From NCBI GenBank assembly GCA_964492895.1, contig CAZBLR010000002.1, positions 1-64,000 on the forward strand: a stretch of DNA of 64,000 nucleotides, given 5' to 3'. Below the pieces are notes generated by a model. That model ran no database searches, was not told the DNA's origin, and was given only the letters and a program-made list of their open reading frames with translations. Position numbers and translations under genes: made by a program. Source of the stretch: DATLWN01 sp964492895 (GTDB lineage: Bacteria; Pseudomonadota; Zetaproteobacteria; Mariprofundales; Mariprofundaceae). Every line of letters starts with the position of its first letter. Within the stretch, counting starts at the first letter, position 1. Shown here in pieces: positions 63,283 through 64,000 of this stretch.

Positions 63283-64000
63283 ATGAGCGTGCATCTTTCG
63301 CTGAGCGAGCTGACGCCGGATGCCCTGCGCATCCTGACCGGCACCGACAACCGCATCCTGCGTCGCATCGAGACGCATTTCGACGTGCATGTGCTCGGGC
63401 ATGTCGGCGACTGGCAGGTCGAGGGCGCGCGCGCCGAGGCGGCCGCCGACGTGCTGCTGCGCCTGGCTGCCAAGGCCGCGCACGGGGCCCTGGACGACAT
63501 GGATGTCGAGGCCATGCTGCGTTCCGGGGACGAGGAGATCGAGGCGGGCGACGACAGCACGGTGCTGGTCGCCGGCCGCCGGCACGTGCGCGGCAAGACG
63601 GCGAACCAGCGCCGGTATCTGGAGGTGATCGGCAAGCGCGTGCTGACCATCGCCATCGGCCCGGCCGGCTCCGGCAAGACCTATCTGGCGGTGGCGGCGG
63701 CGGTGGCGGCACTGAACGGGCATCAGGTCGAGCGCATCATCCTGACCCGGCCGGCCGTGGAGGCCGGGGAGCGCCTGGGCTTCCTGCCGGGCGATCTGCA
63801 GCAGAAGGTCGATCCGTACCTGCGGCCGCTGTTCGATGCCCTGTCCGACATGCTCGGCGTGGAGAAGATGAACGCGCTGATGGAGGGCGGGCGCATCGAG
63901 GTGGCGCCGCTGGCCTATATGCGCGGGCGCACGCTGAACGATGCCTTCATCATTCTCGACGAGGCGCAGAACACCACGCAGGCCCAGATGAAGATGTTCC
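63283..64000 (+). CDS. phoH: PhoH-family ATPase (YbeZ), cut at window end
   Basis: The first 239 codons of a roughly 340-aa PhoH-like protein. Walker A GPAGSGKT (126-133), TRPAVEAGERLGFLPGD and Walker B FIILDEAQN are present; the C-terminus lies beyond base 64000. Members work with YbeY in RNA processing. ATG at 63283 has no strong ribosome site. Confidence 0.95.
   Translation, partial: MSVHLSLSELTPDALRILTGTDNRILRRIETHFDVHVLGHVGDWQVEGARAEAAADVLLRLAAKAAHGALDDMDVEAMLRSGDEEIEAGDDSTVLVAGRRHVRGKTANQRRYLEVIGKRVLTIAIGPAGSGKTYLAVAAAVAALNGHQVERIILTRPAVEAGERLGFLPGDLQQKVDPYLRPLFDALSDMLGVEKMNALMEGGRIEVAPLAYMRGRTLNDAFIILDEAQNTTQAQMKMF

Overview
The window is dense, GC-rich (roughly two-thirds G+C) chromosomal DNA from a Gram-negative member of the Pseudomonadota. 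SMC rather than MukB, two-subunit GlyQS, System II cytochrome c biogenesis (ResB/CcsA), nifR3/dusB-ntrB-ntrC, GlcDEF, and gene strings such as M16-M16-rsmD-coaD and miaB-phoH point to a beta- or gammaproteobacterium, possibly an environmental or autotrophic one. I cannot name the genus. Nearly all genes look vertically inherited and intact, and many are translationally coupled by 1-11 nt overlaps. No rRNA, IS element, prophage or CRISPR array is visible. No stretch longer than 300 bases lacks a gene.

Layout. 1-3.3 kb: HNH protein YajD and oligopeptidase A (minus), a structured intergenic region ending in a strong minus-strand terminator (candidate small RNA), an SDR-like gene and a palindromic repeat. 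3.3-8.1 kb (minus): pyrimidine cluster with a flavodoxin-reductase-like protein, RuvX, PyrR, PyrB, PyrC and a PyrK-like electron-transfer subunit. 8.2-10.3 kb: PrmA, a half-length TauE/SafE protein, a tiny lipoprotein and a DUF992 secreted protein. 10.5-15 kb (minus): two M16 peptidases (one active, one lacking all zinc ligands), a response regulator with a degenerate GGDEF domain, RsmD and CoaD. 15-22 kb: purine genes purH, purD and purE interspersed with YqiA-like esterase, VOC protein, membrane protein, YrdC-like protein and an RsmB-family methyltransferase. 22-27 kb: ResB, CcsA, GalU, TsaB and a low-molecular-weight phosphatase. 27-31 kb (minus): dusB-ntrB-ntrC nitrogen control. 31-36 kb (plus): EngB, hexose-6-phosphate mutarotase, two-domain PPK2, orphan ParA and two lipoproteins.

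36-44 kb (minus) is the most intriguing metabolic unit. Five tightly coupled genes encode a transketolase-like TPP enzyme, a DUF1537 four-carbon acid-sugar kinase and glycolate oxidase GlcD-GlcE-GlcF, with TspO downstream. A divergent IclR-type regulator has a 15-bp palindrome overlapping its own -10 box. A transaldolase follows the regulator. I know of no described pathway with exactly this content.

46-54 kb (plus): an OMF-MFP-RND efflux operon followed by PepSY protein, a PmrA/QseB-like response regulator and a histidine kinase. Nearly identical direct repeats (TAAGTC spaced 11 bp) lie upstream of both the efflux operon and the PepSY-regulator-kinase operon, suggesting a self-contained regulon. 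54-64 kb: tRNA-Arg(CCG) with its own promoter, SMC, a FetB-like permease, GlyS, GlyQ, a lone cNMP-binding domain protein, MiaB and PhoH (cut by the window end).
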